DNA of 64,000 nucleotides from ATZT02 sp038145175 (GTDB taxonomy: Bacteria > Actinomycetota > Actinomycetes > S36-B12 > UBA5976), in NCBI GenBank assembly GCA_038145175.1, contig JAYQPE010000002.1:1-64000 (forward strand), written 5' to 3'. A program made the translations under genes and the position numbers. Shown piece by piece: positions 1 through 8,611 of the stretch. The notes below the pieces were generated by a model. The model was not told the DNA's origin. It saw only the letters and a list, made by a program, of their open reading frames with translations, and searched no databases. Position 1 is the stretch's first letter; each line of letters opens with the position of its first letter.

Positions 1-1690
1 TATCTCTAGTTTTAATTTCGGTAATAACTTTTGTTGGGCAATGTGTTCCATGATTTGCAAAAACTGAAACAGCAGACGCCATCATTAATGGCGTAACAGG
101 TGCAGTTCCCAATGTAAATGATGGAACTCTTTCTAAAGGTTGACCTTTACCTGTTCTTACTCCAAGTTTTTCAGCAATTTCTGCAGGTCTACATAAACCG
201 GTTAATTCTTCTAAACCAACAAAGTAAGTATTAACTGAATAAGCCAAACCTTGATTCATATCAAAAATTCCACTTCTAGTGGAGTTATTAACCGTGTATG
301 GTTCAAAAGCTGGCGCACCTTCTTCACAAGCTGTGAAGTTTGAAAAAGTTTTAGGTGTATTTGAATCTAAAACAGTTCCAGGTCCATAACCTTGTTCAAG
401 AGCTGCTAACAAGGTAAAAACTTTAAAAGTAGAACCAGCTTGCATACCTGCTGTGCCACCATGTTGGGCATCAACGTTGTAGTTATAAGTGGTGTTACCT
501 AAACCATCTGTGCCCCAAGTTCTATTTTGTGCCATGGCAATTACTTCACCAGTTTTTGAATTAACCATTGATATTGCGGCAGCTTTTTGGCTTGGATCAT
601 CTCTTGGAATGTATTTATCAACTGCAGTCTGCGCTGCTTCTTGTGCTTTTAAATCAAGAGTTGTCGTAATTGTTGCACCTGATTCTCTTAAGAAGGTATC
701 TCTATCTTCTTGAGATTCTCCAAATGATGGATCATTTCTAATTATTTGTACTACATAATCACAAAAATAAGGAGCAATAGATCCTGTGCAACCGTTTCTG
801 ATCGGAGTCGGATTTAGATAACTTTTTACAGATATCTTTTTTAATTTATCTGCTTCATTTTTATCTAAGAATCCATTTGAGACCATACGATCTAATACTT
901 GATTTCTTCTATTTTCGTTTCGGGCAGGATTTCTTATCGGATCAAAACCAGTTGGTTGTTGCACAATTCCAGCAATTGTGGCTGCTTCAATAACAGTTAA
1001 GTCTTTTGCGGATTTTGAAAAATATCTTTTAGCAGCTGCTTCTACACCATGTGCTCCTGCACCAAAATAAGCAATATTTAAATAACCTGCCAATATTTCT
1101 TCTTTTGTATTAATTCTTTCTAGCGATAATGCATAACGCATTTCCCTTAATTTTCTAGAAATTGTTTTTTCTTTTGCCGCAGTTGCTTCTTCAGGTGTTT
1201 TAGCAGATAAAACTAAAGTATTTTTTACATATTGTTGAGTTAACGTCGATCCACCTTGTACAACTCCACCACTAATTTGATTTGTTACATAAGCTCTGAT
1301 TGTTCCTCTTAAATCAATTCCGTTATGTTCAAAAAATCTTGCATCTTCAATGGAAATAATGGCATCTTGCATTGGTTTTGAAATTTGATCAATATTTACT
1401 TCAACTCTGTTTTGTTGGTATAAATCTGCAATCGGTGTTCCATCAGCAGCCAAAATTCTGGTGCTCTCGGGTAAAGGAAGTGTTTGCAAATTTAGAGGCA
1501 AAGTATCAGCAGCAGCATTTGCTTCTTTAATTGTTTGGGAGGCGATAGCTAAAGTTGGAAATCCACCAATAAATAGTATGAGTCCAAGAAAAAGTGTCGA
1601 GATTGCTAAAAGTTGACCTATGCTTGAAAAATTCTTCGGTTTCTTACGCCAAAAATTCCCGTATAATTTCTTTATCATTTCTAATTTCAT
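1..1690 (-). CDS. ponA: Class A penicillin-binding protein (transglycosylase/transpeptidase), 3' end outside window
   Basis: Bifunctional peptidoglycan synthase that polymerises glycan strands and crosslinks them outside the membrane. 563 residues are visible. A short basic cytoplasmic N-terminus is followed by one membrane anchor, then the glycosyltransferase domain with EDARFFEHNGID and the GGSTLTQQYVKN signature. The transpeptidase domain shows the active-site SxxK as AGSTFK and the SxN box as SVN; the KTG box lies beyond base 1. Start: ATG at 1690; a second in-frame ATG at 1678 (MIKKLYG) is possible. Only 30 nt separate this start from the divergent DUF4177 gene, so at least one promoter must lie inside the other gene. 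Family assignment is certain; the symbol is generic. Confidence 0.93.
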   Translation of the reverse strand, partial: MKLEMIKKLYGNFWRKKPKNFSSIGQLLAISTLFLGLILFIGGFPTLAIASQTIKEANAAADTLPLNLQTLPLPESTRILAADGTPIADLYQQNRVEVNIDQISKPMQDAIISIEDARFFEHNGIDLRGTIRAYVTNQISGGVVQGGSTLTQQYVKNTLVLSAKTPEEATAAKEKTISRKLREMRYALSLERINTKEEILAGYLNIAYFGAGAHGVEAAAKRYFSKSAKDLTVIEAATIAGIVQQPTGFDPIRNPARNENRRNQVLDRMVSNGFLDKNEADKLKKISVKSYLNPTPIRNGCTGSIAPYFCDYVVQIIRNDPSFGESQEDRDTFLRESGATITTTLDLKAQEAAQTAVDKYIPRDDPSQKAAAISMVNSKTGEVIAMAQNRTWGTDGLGNTTYNYNVDAQHGGTAGMQAGSTFKVFTLLAALEQGYGPGTVLDSNTPKTFSNFTACEEGAPAFEPYTVNNSTRSGIFDMNQGLAYSVNTYFVGLEELTGLCRPAEIAEKLGVRTGKGQPLERVPSFTLGTAPVTPLMMASAVSVFANHGTHCPTKVITEIKTRD

Positions 1691-1720
1691 TGTAACTAGA
1701 GCAGAAGGTAGAGTCGACTT

Positions 1721-1879
1721 ATGACCAAATGGGAATACGTAACCGTTCCAGTATTGGTTCATGCAACCAAGCAGATATTGGATAACTGGGGCAGCGAAGG
1801 CTGGGAGTTAGTTCAGATTGTGCCTGGCTTGAATCCAGAAAATTTAGTGGCATATTTCAAAAGACCGATAGGACAATAG
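1721..1879 (+). CDS. DUF4177 small protein
   Basis: A 52-residue protein, MTKWEYVTVPVLVHATKQ at its start, then a WGSEGWELVQ core and a YFKRP end. This is the small DUF4177 protein that in actinobacteria sits just before a RidA gene; function unknown. An AGAAGG-type ribosome site lies about 14 nt upstream of the ATG. The stop codon TAG shares its last base with the GTG start of ridA, so the two are probably translationally coupled. It is short enough to be missed by automatic gene calling, but the conserved sequence and tight coupling support it. Confidence 0.88.
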   Translation: MTKWEYVTVPVLVHATKQILDNWGSEGWELVQIVPGLNPENLVAYFKRPIGQ

Positions 1880-2337
1880 TGGGAAACATCGAAAACAGAA
1901 TCAAAGAATTAGGACTACAACTTCCAGAACCACCTAAACCATTAGCTGCATACATTCCAGCAAAACAAGTTGGAAATTTAGTTTTTACAGCAGGCCAATT
2001 ACCAATGGTAAACGGCGAAATAATCCTTAAAGGCTTACTTGGTCAAGATGTTGAAATTGATCCTGCATATAACGCAGCAAAAATTTGTACTTTAAATGCC
2101 TTATCTGCAATTAAAGGTGTCATTGGAGATTTAGACAAAATTAAACAAGTTGTAAGAGTAGTTGGCTATGTCGCAAGTGTGCCAACCTTTACACAACAAC
2201 CAGCAGTAGTAAACGGAGCAAGTGAATTCTTACTTGAAGTGTTTGGAGAAAACGGAAAACATGCAAGATCTGCTGTTGGTATGGCAGTTCTGCCTTTAAA
2301 TGCTGCAGTTGAAATTGAATTAACTGTAGAAGTTTAA
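1879..2337 (+). CDS. ridA: RidA family (YjgF/YER057c/UK114) protein
   Basis: 152 residues starting at GTG. RidA proteins hydrolyse reactive enamine/imine intermediates released by PLP enzymes such as threonine dehydratase. The sequence opens with the NRIKELGLQLPEPPKPLAAYIPAKQVG segment typical of the longer actinobacterial RidA branch, followed by the core TAGQLPMVNGE and a C-terminal VGMAVLPLNAAVEIELTVEV. The branch-defining arginine of classical RidA is not obvious here (ARSAVGMAVLPL stands in its region), so this may be an Rid subgroup other than the archetype. It overlaps DUF4177 by 1 nt and lies 3 nt before the HAD phosphatase gene. Confidence 0.88.
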   Translation: MGNIENRIKELGLQLPEPPKPLAAYIPAKQVGNLVFTAGQLPMVNGEIILKGLLGQDVEIDPAYNAAKICTLNALSAIKGVIGDLDKIKQVVRVVGYVASVPTFTQQPAVVNGASEFLLEVFGENGKHARSAVGMAVLPLNAAVEIELTVEV

Positions 2338-2340
2338 TTC

Positions 2341-2847
2341 ATGAAAAATAAAAAAATTTTTTTTCCAAAGTTAATCATTACTGATTTTGATGGCTGTTTA
2401 ACAGATGACCGAGTTTGGTTAAATGAACACGGCGAAGAATTTGTTGCAGCTAATAGAAAAGATGGCTTAGGAATTAAAAGAGTTAAAAAACTTGGAATAG
2501 AAGTAATAATTGCAAGCACTGAAGTAAATAAAGTTGTAACGGCAAGAGGTAGAAAACATAACTTAGAAGTATTGCAAGGCTTAGAGGATAAAAAAGTGGC
2601 ACTAGATAGTTATCTAACTAAGCGAAATTTGAAATGGAATGATGTTTGGTATATCGGAAATGAAGTTAATGATCTGGAAGCTTTAGAAAGCGCTGGTTTT
2701 GCAGTTTGTCCTAGTGATGCAGTTGCAAAAATAAAGAAGATTTCTAATTTAGTTTTAAAAACTAAAGGTGGTTATGGAATATTTTCCGAAATTGCTAATT
2801 TGCTAGAAAAAATGCCTAAGAAGAATAAAAAATCTAGTAAAAAATAA
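2341..2847 (+). CDS. HAD phosphatase of the KdsC/YrbI family
   Basis: 168 residues. The nucleophile motif is ITDFDGCLTDD (DxD type), followed by a KDGLGIKRVKKLGIEVIIAST segment that aligns with KdsC/YrbI phosphatases, and by the Mg-binding YIGNEVNDLEALESAG motif. Family members remove phosphate from Kdo-8-phosphate or from 9-phosphates of sialic-acid-like sugars. Actinobacteria do not make Kdo, and no CMP-sugar or nonulosonate gene is visible nearby, so the substrate is unknown. It is cap-less like KdsC, whose members act as tetramers. It sits between ridA and moeA with gaps of 3 and 2 nt. The C-terminus is lysine-rich (MPKKNKKSSKK). Confidence 0.82.
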   Translation: MKNKKIFFPKLIITDFDGCLTDDRVWLNEHGEEFVAANRKDGLGIKRVKKLGIEVIIASTEVNKVVTARGRKHNLEVLQGLEDKKVALDSYLTKRNLKWNDVWYIGNEVNDLEALESAGFAVCPSDAVAKIKKISNLVLKTKGGYGIFSEIANLLEKMPKKNKKSSKK

Positions 2848-2849
2848 TT

Positions 2850-4019
2850 TTGAACACTTTAATTGATCCTGATTGGTATTTAGCAAGACAGAAATCTTTT
2901 GAAGCTGCTAAAACTTTAGAAAGTATCAAATTACCAATTAGTCAATGTTTAGATAAAACTTTGGCAACAAATCTAACTTCACTTCATCCTCTTCCTCCAT
3001 TTGATACTTCGATGATGGATGGCTGGGCAGTTGCAGGAAAAGGTCCATGGAAAGAAATTGGAAAAATTCTTGCTGGGGGAAAAGATATTCCAATAAAAGA
3101 CGGTGAAGCTGTTGCAATTGCCACTGGTGCCAAAGTTCCAAGTAACACTTTTGCTGTCTTAAGACATGAACATGCAGAAATAGAAAATGGAGAATTAAAT
3201 TTAAAAAATGGTTTCACATTAAAAGAAAATCAAGATATTCGAAAAACTGGAGAAGAAGCAGAAACTGGAATAGTTTTACTTTCAAAATCAACTGCAATAA
3301 ATCCTGCTGTTATTGGGCTAGCTGCATCATGTGGTCATGATGAATTAGAAGTGATTAAAAATCCAAGAATAGACGTAATAATTTTGGGAGATGAATTATT
3401 AGATAATGGTCTACCAGTTGATGGAAAAATTAGAGATTCTTTATCAATGCAAATCCCAGGTTGGATTATCAATAGTTGCGCAGAAGTTGGAATTATCAAA
3501 AGAGTGCCAGATGATTTAGCAGAAACTAAGAGAGCAATATTTGAAAGTGATGCAGACATTATTTTGACTACCGGTGGAACAGCGAAAGGCCCCGTGGATC
3601 ACATTCATCCTGCAATAAAAGATTTAAATGGAGTACTAGTAATTGATGAAGTAAAAGTTAGACCAGGTCATCCCATGTTGCTAGCTAAATTAAAAGAAAA
3701 TCAATTTTTAGTAGGACTTCCAGGAAATCCATTAGCTGCCTGCGCGGCATTTGTATCTTTAGCACTACCTGTAATTAGAAAAATGCAAGGAAGAAATTTA
3801 GAAAATCTAGAACAAGTAGTAGTTAATCAAGATGTACCTGCACCAGATACCGAACACAGACTTTTTCCAGTAAATATAAAAAATAATGAAGCAACACCTG
3901 TTCAACATTGGGGTTCTGCAATGTTAAGAGGAGTAGCTCAAAGTAATGCATTTGTCATAGTTCCACCAAAAGGAGCTAAAAAAGGTGCATTACTGGATTA
4001 TTTAAAAACTCCTTGGTAG
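2850..4019 (+). CDS. moeA: Molybdopterin molybdotransferase MoeA
   Basis: 389 residues from a TTG start 2 nt after the preceding stop. MoeA inserts molybdate into adenylylated molybdopterin. Typical motifs are visible: the N-terminal PPFDTSMMDGWAV, the domain III signature TTGGTAKGPVDHIHPAI, and LVGLPGNPLAACAAF. The length is that of the family. It ends one base before the convergent fdsD stop. Its position next to a molybdenum formate dehydrogenase operon suggests that it serves that enzyme, which is likely one of few Mo enzymes in such a small genome. The upstream partners (ridA, HAD phosphatase) have no known link to the cofactor. Confidence 0.95.
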   Translation: MNTLIDPDWYLARQKSFEAAKTLESIKLPISQCLDKTLATNLTSLHPLPPFDTSMMDGWAVAGKGPWKEIGKILAGGKDIPIKDGEAVAIATGAKVPSNTFAVLRHEHAEIENGELNLKNGFTLKENQDIRKTGEEAETGIVLLSKSTAINPAVIGLAASCGHDELEVIKNPRIDVIILGDELLDNGLPVDGKIRDSLSMQIPGWIINSCAEVGIIKRVPDDLAETKRAIFESDADIILTTGGTAKGPVDHIHPAIKDLNGVLVIDEVKVRPGHPMLLAKLKENQFLVGLPGNPLAACAAFVSLALPVIRKMQGRNLENLEQVVVNQDVPAPDTEHRLFPVNIKNNEATPVQHWGSAMLRGVAQSNAFVIVPPKGAKKGALLDYLKTPW

Positions 4020-4226
4020 TTATTTAGTTTTTAAAATTTGAACTGCATCAATTAATTCTTGGGAAAATTCTGATTTATTTGTTTCTATATAATGAAAAAA
4101 TTCTTCTCTCATCTTTGGAGTCCAAAAACTCTTTAAATGACCGGCTATCTTTTCTGCTCTCTTTTCTTCTCCAGGGATATTTAATGAAATTTGTTTGCCC
4201 ATGCGAATAAGAGATGACAGTTCCAT
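4020..4226 (-). CDS. fdsD: Formate dehydrogenase delta subunit (FdsD-like)
   Basis: 68 residues: MELSSLIRMGKQISLN, then EKRAEKIAGHLKSFWTPKMREEFFHYI. The pattern of basic residues followed by HLxxFWxPxMR is that of FdsD, the small subunit of cytoplasmic NAD-dependent formate dehydrogenases, which is needed for full activity and assembly. It is last in the operon, 12 nt after fdsA, matching its place at the end of canonical fds operons. Its stop is adjacent to the convergent moeA stop. Assignment rests on this motif and on position. Confidence 0.87.
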   Translation of the reverse strand: MELSSLIRMGKQISLNIPGEEKRAEKIAGHLKSFWTPKMREEFFHYIETNKSEFSQELIDAVQILKTK

Positions 4227-4238
4227 AAGAAATTTAGT

Positions 4239-7049
4239 TTATTTGCCAACTAATGCATCAGAATTAACTAAAAGTGATTCAGGACCACGCAAACTTGGTC
4301 TACATTCAACTGCAGTTACTTTATATTCTGGACAATTTGTTGCCCAATCAGAAAATTCAGTTGTAATCACATTCGCACCACTTACTGGATAGTGGAAAGT
4401 TGTGTAAACAACTCCAGCTGGTACTCGATCAGAAATTTTTGCTCTCAAAACTGTTTCGCCCACACGACTTTGTAAATGCACCCATGAATCATCTTTAATG
4501 CCGCGAGCATGAGCATCTGCTTCGTGTATTTCTAAAACATCTTCTGGATACCAAGCAACGTTTGCTGTTCTTCTAGTTTGGGCACCAACGTTGTATTGGG
4601 AAAGAATTCTTCCAGTAGTTAAAAGTAGTGGGAACTTTCTATTAGTTTTTTCTTCAGTTGGCACATATGGTGTTTCGACAAAGTTTCCTTTACCGCGCAC
4701 AAATTGATCAACATGCATAATTGGTGTGCCAAGTGGGGCTTTTTCATTACATGGCCATTGCACAGAACCCACTTCGTCAAGAAGTTTGAAACTAACTCCT
4801 GCAAAAGTTGGCGTTAATTTAGCAATTTCATCCATGATTTGAGCAGCATTTTCATAATCCATTTCATAACCCATAGCTTTTGCTAAATCGCAGGTTGCTT
4901 CCCATTCAGATTTTCCAGTCTTACTTGCCATCACAGGTCTTACTCGGTTAATTCTTCTTTCAGCGTTTGTGAAAGTTCCATCTTTTTCTAAGAATGATGT
5001 GCCAGGTAAAAATACGTGCGCAAATTGTGCGGTTTCATTAATAAATAGATCTTGCACGATAACCATTTCCATAGAAGCTAATGCTTCTTTTACGTGTTTA
5101 ACATTTGGATCAGATTGTGCAATATCTTCTCCTTGAATATAAATTCCTTTAAATTCACCTGCGATTGCTGCATCTAACATGTTTGGAATTCTTAAACCAG
5201 GTTCAGTTTGCATTGGGGCATTCCACATTGATTCAAATAGTTCTTTAACTGAATCGTCCCCTACATGTCTATAGCCTGAATATTCATGTGGGAAAGATCC
5301 CATATCGCAAGAACCTTGCACATTGTTTTGTCCACGAAGTGGATTTACGCCAACTCCATCTCTTCCAATATTTCCTGTTGCCATTGCTAGATTTGCCATT
5401 CCCATAACCATGGTGGAACCTTGAGAATGTTCTGTCACACCTAATCCGTAATAGATAGCAGAATTATTTGCTGAGGCATAAAGTCTTGCTGCATTTCTAA
5501 TTTCTTGTGCATTTACTCCTGAAATTGTTTCTACAACTTCTGGTGAATTTTCTGGTAATGCAATGAATTCTTTCCAAGCTTCAAATGCTTCAATATCGCA
5601 ACGCTCTTTCACAAATTCTTCATCAACTAATTTTTCAGTAACAATGACATGAGCTAAAGCATTAATTACAGCCACATTTGTGCCAGGTAATAATTGCAAA
5701 TGATGTTTTGCTTCCACATGTGGATTTTTAACAGTTTCTGTTTCCCTTGGATCTAGGACAATTAGTTGAGCACCTTGTCTTAATCTTTTCTTCATTCGAG
5801 AAGCAAATACTGGATGTGCGGCAAATGGGTTTGCACCAATAACCATGATCACATCTGCTTTTGCTACTGATTTGAAATCTTGAGTTCCTGCTGAAGTTCC
5901 AAAGGTTTGTTTTAATCCATATCCAGTTGGTGAGTGACAGACTCTGGCGCATGTATCAACGTTGTTATTGCCAAATGCGGTTCGAATCATTTTTTGCACC
6001 ACAAAAACTTCTTCGTTGGTGCATCGAGAAGATGTTATGCCCCCAATTGCTTGTTTGCCATATTTTTGTTGAACATTTTTTAAGCCAGTTGCAGCAAAAC
6101 TGATTGCTTCTTCCCAGCTAACTTCTTGCCAAGGATCAGATATTTTTTGTCTAATCATTGGTTTTGTTTTTCTATCAGGATGTGTGGCATAGCCCCAAGC
6201 AAAACGACCTTTGACGCAACTATGTCCTTCATTTGCGCCACCATCTTTATAAGGAACCATTCTGATTAATTCATCACCACGAAGTTCTGCTTTAAAGGAA
6301 CAACCAACTCCGCAATAAGCACAAGTTGTTAAAACTGTTCTTGTTGGCATTCCTAAATCAATAACATTTTTTTCTTGCAAAGTAGCTGTTGGACAAGCCT
6401 GCACACATGCTCCACAAGAAACACATTCACTACTCATAAAGTCTGTGCCACCAGCTGAAACTCTGGAATTAAATCCACGACCTTGAATAGTTAAGGCAAG
6501 TGTTCCTTGAATTTCATCACAAGCTCTAACACATCGATTACAAACTATGCATTTACTTGAATCATAAGAAAAATAAGGATTAGAAGAATCTGTTTCTTCA
6601 TTTAAATGATTACTGCCTTCAAATCCATAACGCACATCTCTTAAACCAACTACACCTGCCATATCTTGTAATTCACAATCACCATTTGCCGGACAAGTTA
6701 AACAATCAAGTGGATGATCTGAAATGTATAACTCCATAACTCCACGACGTAATCTTTCAACTTTTGGAGTTTGTGTTTTAACCACCATGCCTTGCTCGCA
6801 AGGAGTTGTACAAGATGCAGGAGTTCCTTTTTTGCCATCAATTTCAACTAAACACATACGACAAGAACCAAAAGCATTTAAAGAATCTTTTGCACAAAGT
6901 TTTGGAACTTGAATTCCAGCTTCAGCAGCTGCTCTCATAACTGAAGTTCCCGCAGGTACTTCTACATCAATGCCATCAATTTTTACTTTGACACTTTGAT
7001 CATTAGAAACTGCTGGAGTTCCATAATCTGGTTCTTTAAGAATTGTCAT
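4239..7049 (-). CDS. fdsA: NAD-dependent formate dehydrogenase, molybdenum catalytic alpha subunit
   Basis: 936 residues. Oxidises formate to CO2 at a bis-MGD molybdenum centre in the cytoplasm. In order: [2Fe-2S] ferredoxin domain (Cys52, 63, 66, 80), a CxxCxxxxxC cluster region (Cys116-125), two ferredoxin-like [4Fe-4S] motifs (Cys167-177 and 209-219), the catalytic-domain cluster TTCAYCGVGC (from 243), and the active-site pair Cys371-His372 in CARVCHSPTGYGL. It is therefore the cysteine, not selenocysteine, type. The C-terminal molydopterin-binding fold includes TTGRILSQYNVGAQTRR. Start chosen as the ATG at 7049 (MTILKEPDYG), 8 nt after the fdsB stop; a longer reading would run inside fdsB. 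A dedicated maturation factor FdsC is not in this operon. Confidence 0.96.
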   Translation of the reverse strand: MTILKEPDYGTPAVSNDQSVKVKIDGIDVEVPAGTSVMRAAAEAGIQVPKLCAKDSLNAFGSCRMCLVEIDGKKGTPASCTTPCEQGMVVKTQTPKVERLRRGVMELYISDHPLDCLTCPANGDCELQDMAGVVGLRDVRYGFEGSNHLNEETDSSNPYFSYDSSKCIVCNRCVRACDEIQGTLALTIQGRGFNSRVSAGGTDFMSSECVSCGACVQACPTATLQEKNVIDLGMPTRTVLTTCAYCGVGCSFKAELRGDELIRMVPYKDGGANEGHSCVKGRFAWGYATHPDRKTKPMIRQKISDPWQEVSWEEAISFAATGLKNVQQKYGKQAIGGITSSRCTNEEVFVVQKMIRTAFGNNNVDTCARVCHSPTGYGLKQTFGTSAGTQDFKSVAKADVIMVIGANPFAAHPVFASRMKKRLRQGAQLIVLDPRETETVKNPHVEAKHHLQLLPGTNVAVINALAHVIVTEKLVDEEFVKERCDIEAFEAWKEFIALPENSPEVVETISGVNAQEIRNAARLYASANNSAIYYGLGVTEHSQGSTMVMGMANLAMATGNIGRDGVGVNPLRGQNNVQGSCDMGSFPHEYSGYRHVGDDSVKELFESMWNAPMQTEPGLRIPNMLDAAIAGEFKGIYIQGEDIAQSDPNVKHVKEALASMEMVIVQDLFINETAQFAHVFLPGTSFLEKDGTFTNAERRINRVRPVMASKTGKSEWEATCDLAKAMGYEMDYENAAQIMDEIAKLTPTFAGVSFKLLDEVGSVQWPCNEKAPLGTPIMHVDQFVRGKGNFVETPYVPTEEKTNRKFPLLLTTGRILSQYNVGAQTRRTANVAWYPEDVLEIHEADAHARGIKDDSWVHLQSRVGETVLRAKISDRVPAGVVYTTFHYPVSGANVITTEFSDWATNCPEYKVTAVECRPSLRGPESLLVNSDALVGK

Positions 7050-7057
7050 ATCTATAT

Positions 7058-8611
7058 CTATTGTGCTGTAACTTGCGAAGAAATTAAAGAGAAGTCTTCG
7101 GGGAAGTTTTCCAGTGCGCTTCGTACCGGTAGAGGCGTTAGGCCTCCCATGGCACACAAAGAGCCTTCGGTCATGACATCTAATAGGTCTAGCAGTAGGT
7201 GAACGTTTGCTGCTTTGTTTTCACCTTTAACGATTTTGTCTATTACTTCAACGCCTCTAGTGGAACCGATTCGACAAGGAGTGCATTTACCGCAAGATTC
7301 TTCAGCGCAAAATTCCATAGCAAATCTTGCTTGTTCAGACATGTCAACTGTTTCGTCAAAAACTACAACGCCACCATGACCTAACATGCCACCTACATTT
7401 GCTAAAGATTCATAATCCATTGCAGTGTTGAATTTATTTTCTGCCAAATATGCACCAAGTGGTCCACCAACTTGCACAGCTTTAATTTTTTTACCAGTTA
7501 ATGTTCCTTGACCAAATTTGTTTATTAAATCATTTAAAGATATTCCAAATGAGGTTTCAAAAATTCCACCTTGTTTAATATTTCCTGCTAATTGAAAAAC
7601 TTGAGTTCCTTTTGATTTTTCTGTTCCTAAAGATTTATAAAAGTTTGCACCTTGCGCTAACACCATAGGTACAGTTGCCAAAGTTAAAACATTATTAATA
7701 ATTGTTGGTTTACCAAATAAACCTTCAATAGCTGGAAGCGGTGGTTTGGCTCTAACAACTCCACGTTTTCCTTCCAAACTTTCTAACATCGCAGTTTCTT
7801 CACCACACACATATGAACCTGCACCACTTCTTACTTCAATATGAAATTCTTTATTACTTCCTAAAATATTTTTTCCAAGTAATCCTGATTGATTTGCGAT
7901 TTCAATTACTTTGTTCATAGTTTTAATCGCGGCAGGATATTCAGATCTAATGTAAATAAATCCTTTTGTTGCTCCAACTGCTATCGCAGCAATTGTCATT
8001 CCTTCAATAAGGGTGAAAGGATCTCCTTCCATCAGCATTCGATCTGCAAATGTTCCTGAATCACCTTCATCTGCGTTACAGCAAACATATTTTTGATCAC
8101 TTTGAGAATTTAAAACGGTTTTCCATTTAATTCCTGCAGGAAAACCTGCACCACCTCTGCCTCGTAGTCCTGATTCGGTTACTTCATTAACTATTTGAGA
8201 ATCAGTTAGTTTTAAAGCATTTTTTAAACCAGCTAGGCCTCCATGGTTTTCATAATCTTTAATATCTAGTGGATCAACAATTCCTACTCTTTGGAATGTG
8301 ACTCTGGTTTGATTTTTTAACCATTCATGATTATCTACAACCCCAATAGTCAAGGGATGATTGTTGTTTGTTAGAAAATTTGTTTCAAATAATTCTTTAA
8401 CTTTTTCTTCTTGTACATTGGCAAAACCAATACGAACATTATCCATTTCTACTTCAACTAATGGTTCAAGCCAAAGCATTCCTCTAGAACCATTTCTGAT
8501 TAATTGAATATCAATATTTTTTAATTTAGCTTGATTTTGAATTTCATGTGCTACTTCGTTTGCTCCCACAGAGCAAGAAGCATCATCGATTGGCACAAAA
8601 ACTTTAATCAT
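7058..8611 (-). CDS. fdsB: NAD-dependent formate dehydrogenase, FMN/NAD beta subunit
   Basis: 517 residues, homologous to NuoF/HoxF. It carries electrons from the alpha subunit to NAD+ through FMN. An N-terminal region of about 100 residues, thioredoxin-like in the family, precedes the flavoprotein core. The nucleotide-binding motif GRGGAGFPAGIKWK is at 151-164; GAGSYVCGEETAMLESLEG belongs to the FMN site; SCGKCTPCRIGSTRG near residue 445 supplies the [4Fe-4S] cysteines. The start ATG directly follows the lhgO stop with no gap, so it must be translated from the lhgO-containing message. Confidence 0.95.
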   Translation of the reverse strand: MIKVFVPIDDASCSVGANEVAHEIQNQAKLKNIDIQLIRNGSRGMLWLEPLVEVEMDNVRIGFANVQEEKVKELFETNFLTNNNHPLTIGVVDNHEWLKNQTRVTFQRVGIVDPLDIKDYENHGGLAGLKNALKLTDSQIVNEVTESGLRGRGGAGFPAGIKWKTVLNSQSDQKYVCCNADEGDSGTFADRMLMEGDPFTLIEGMTIAAIAVGATKGFIYIRSEYPAAIKTMNKVIEIANQSGLLGKNILGSNKEFHIEVRSGAGSYVCGEETAMLESLEGKRGVVRAKPPLPAIEGLFGKPTIINNVLTLATVPMVLAQGANFYKSLGTEKSKGTQVFQLAGNIKQGGIFETSFGISLNDLINKFGQGTLTGKKIKAVQVGGPLGAYLAENKFNTAMDYESLANVGGMLGHGGVVVFDETVDMSEQARFAMEFCAEESCGKCTPCRIGSTRGVEVIDKIVKGENKAANVHLLLDLLDVMTEGSLCAMGGLTPLPVRSALENFPEDFSLISSQVTAQ

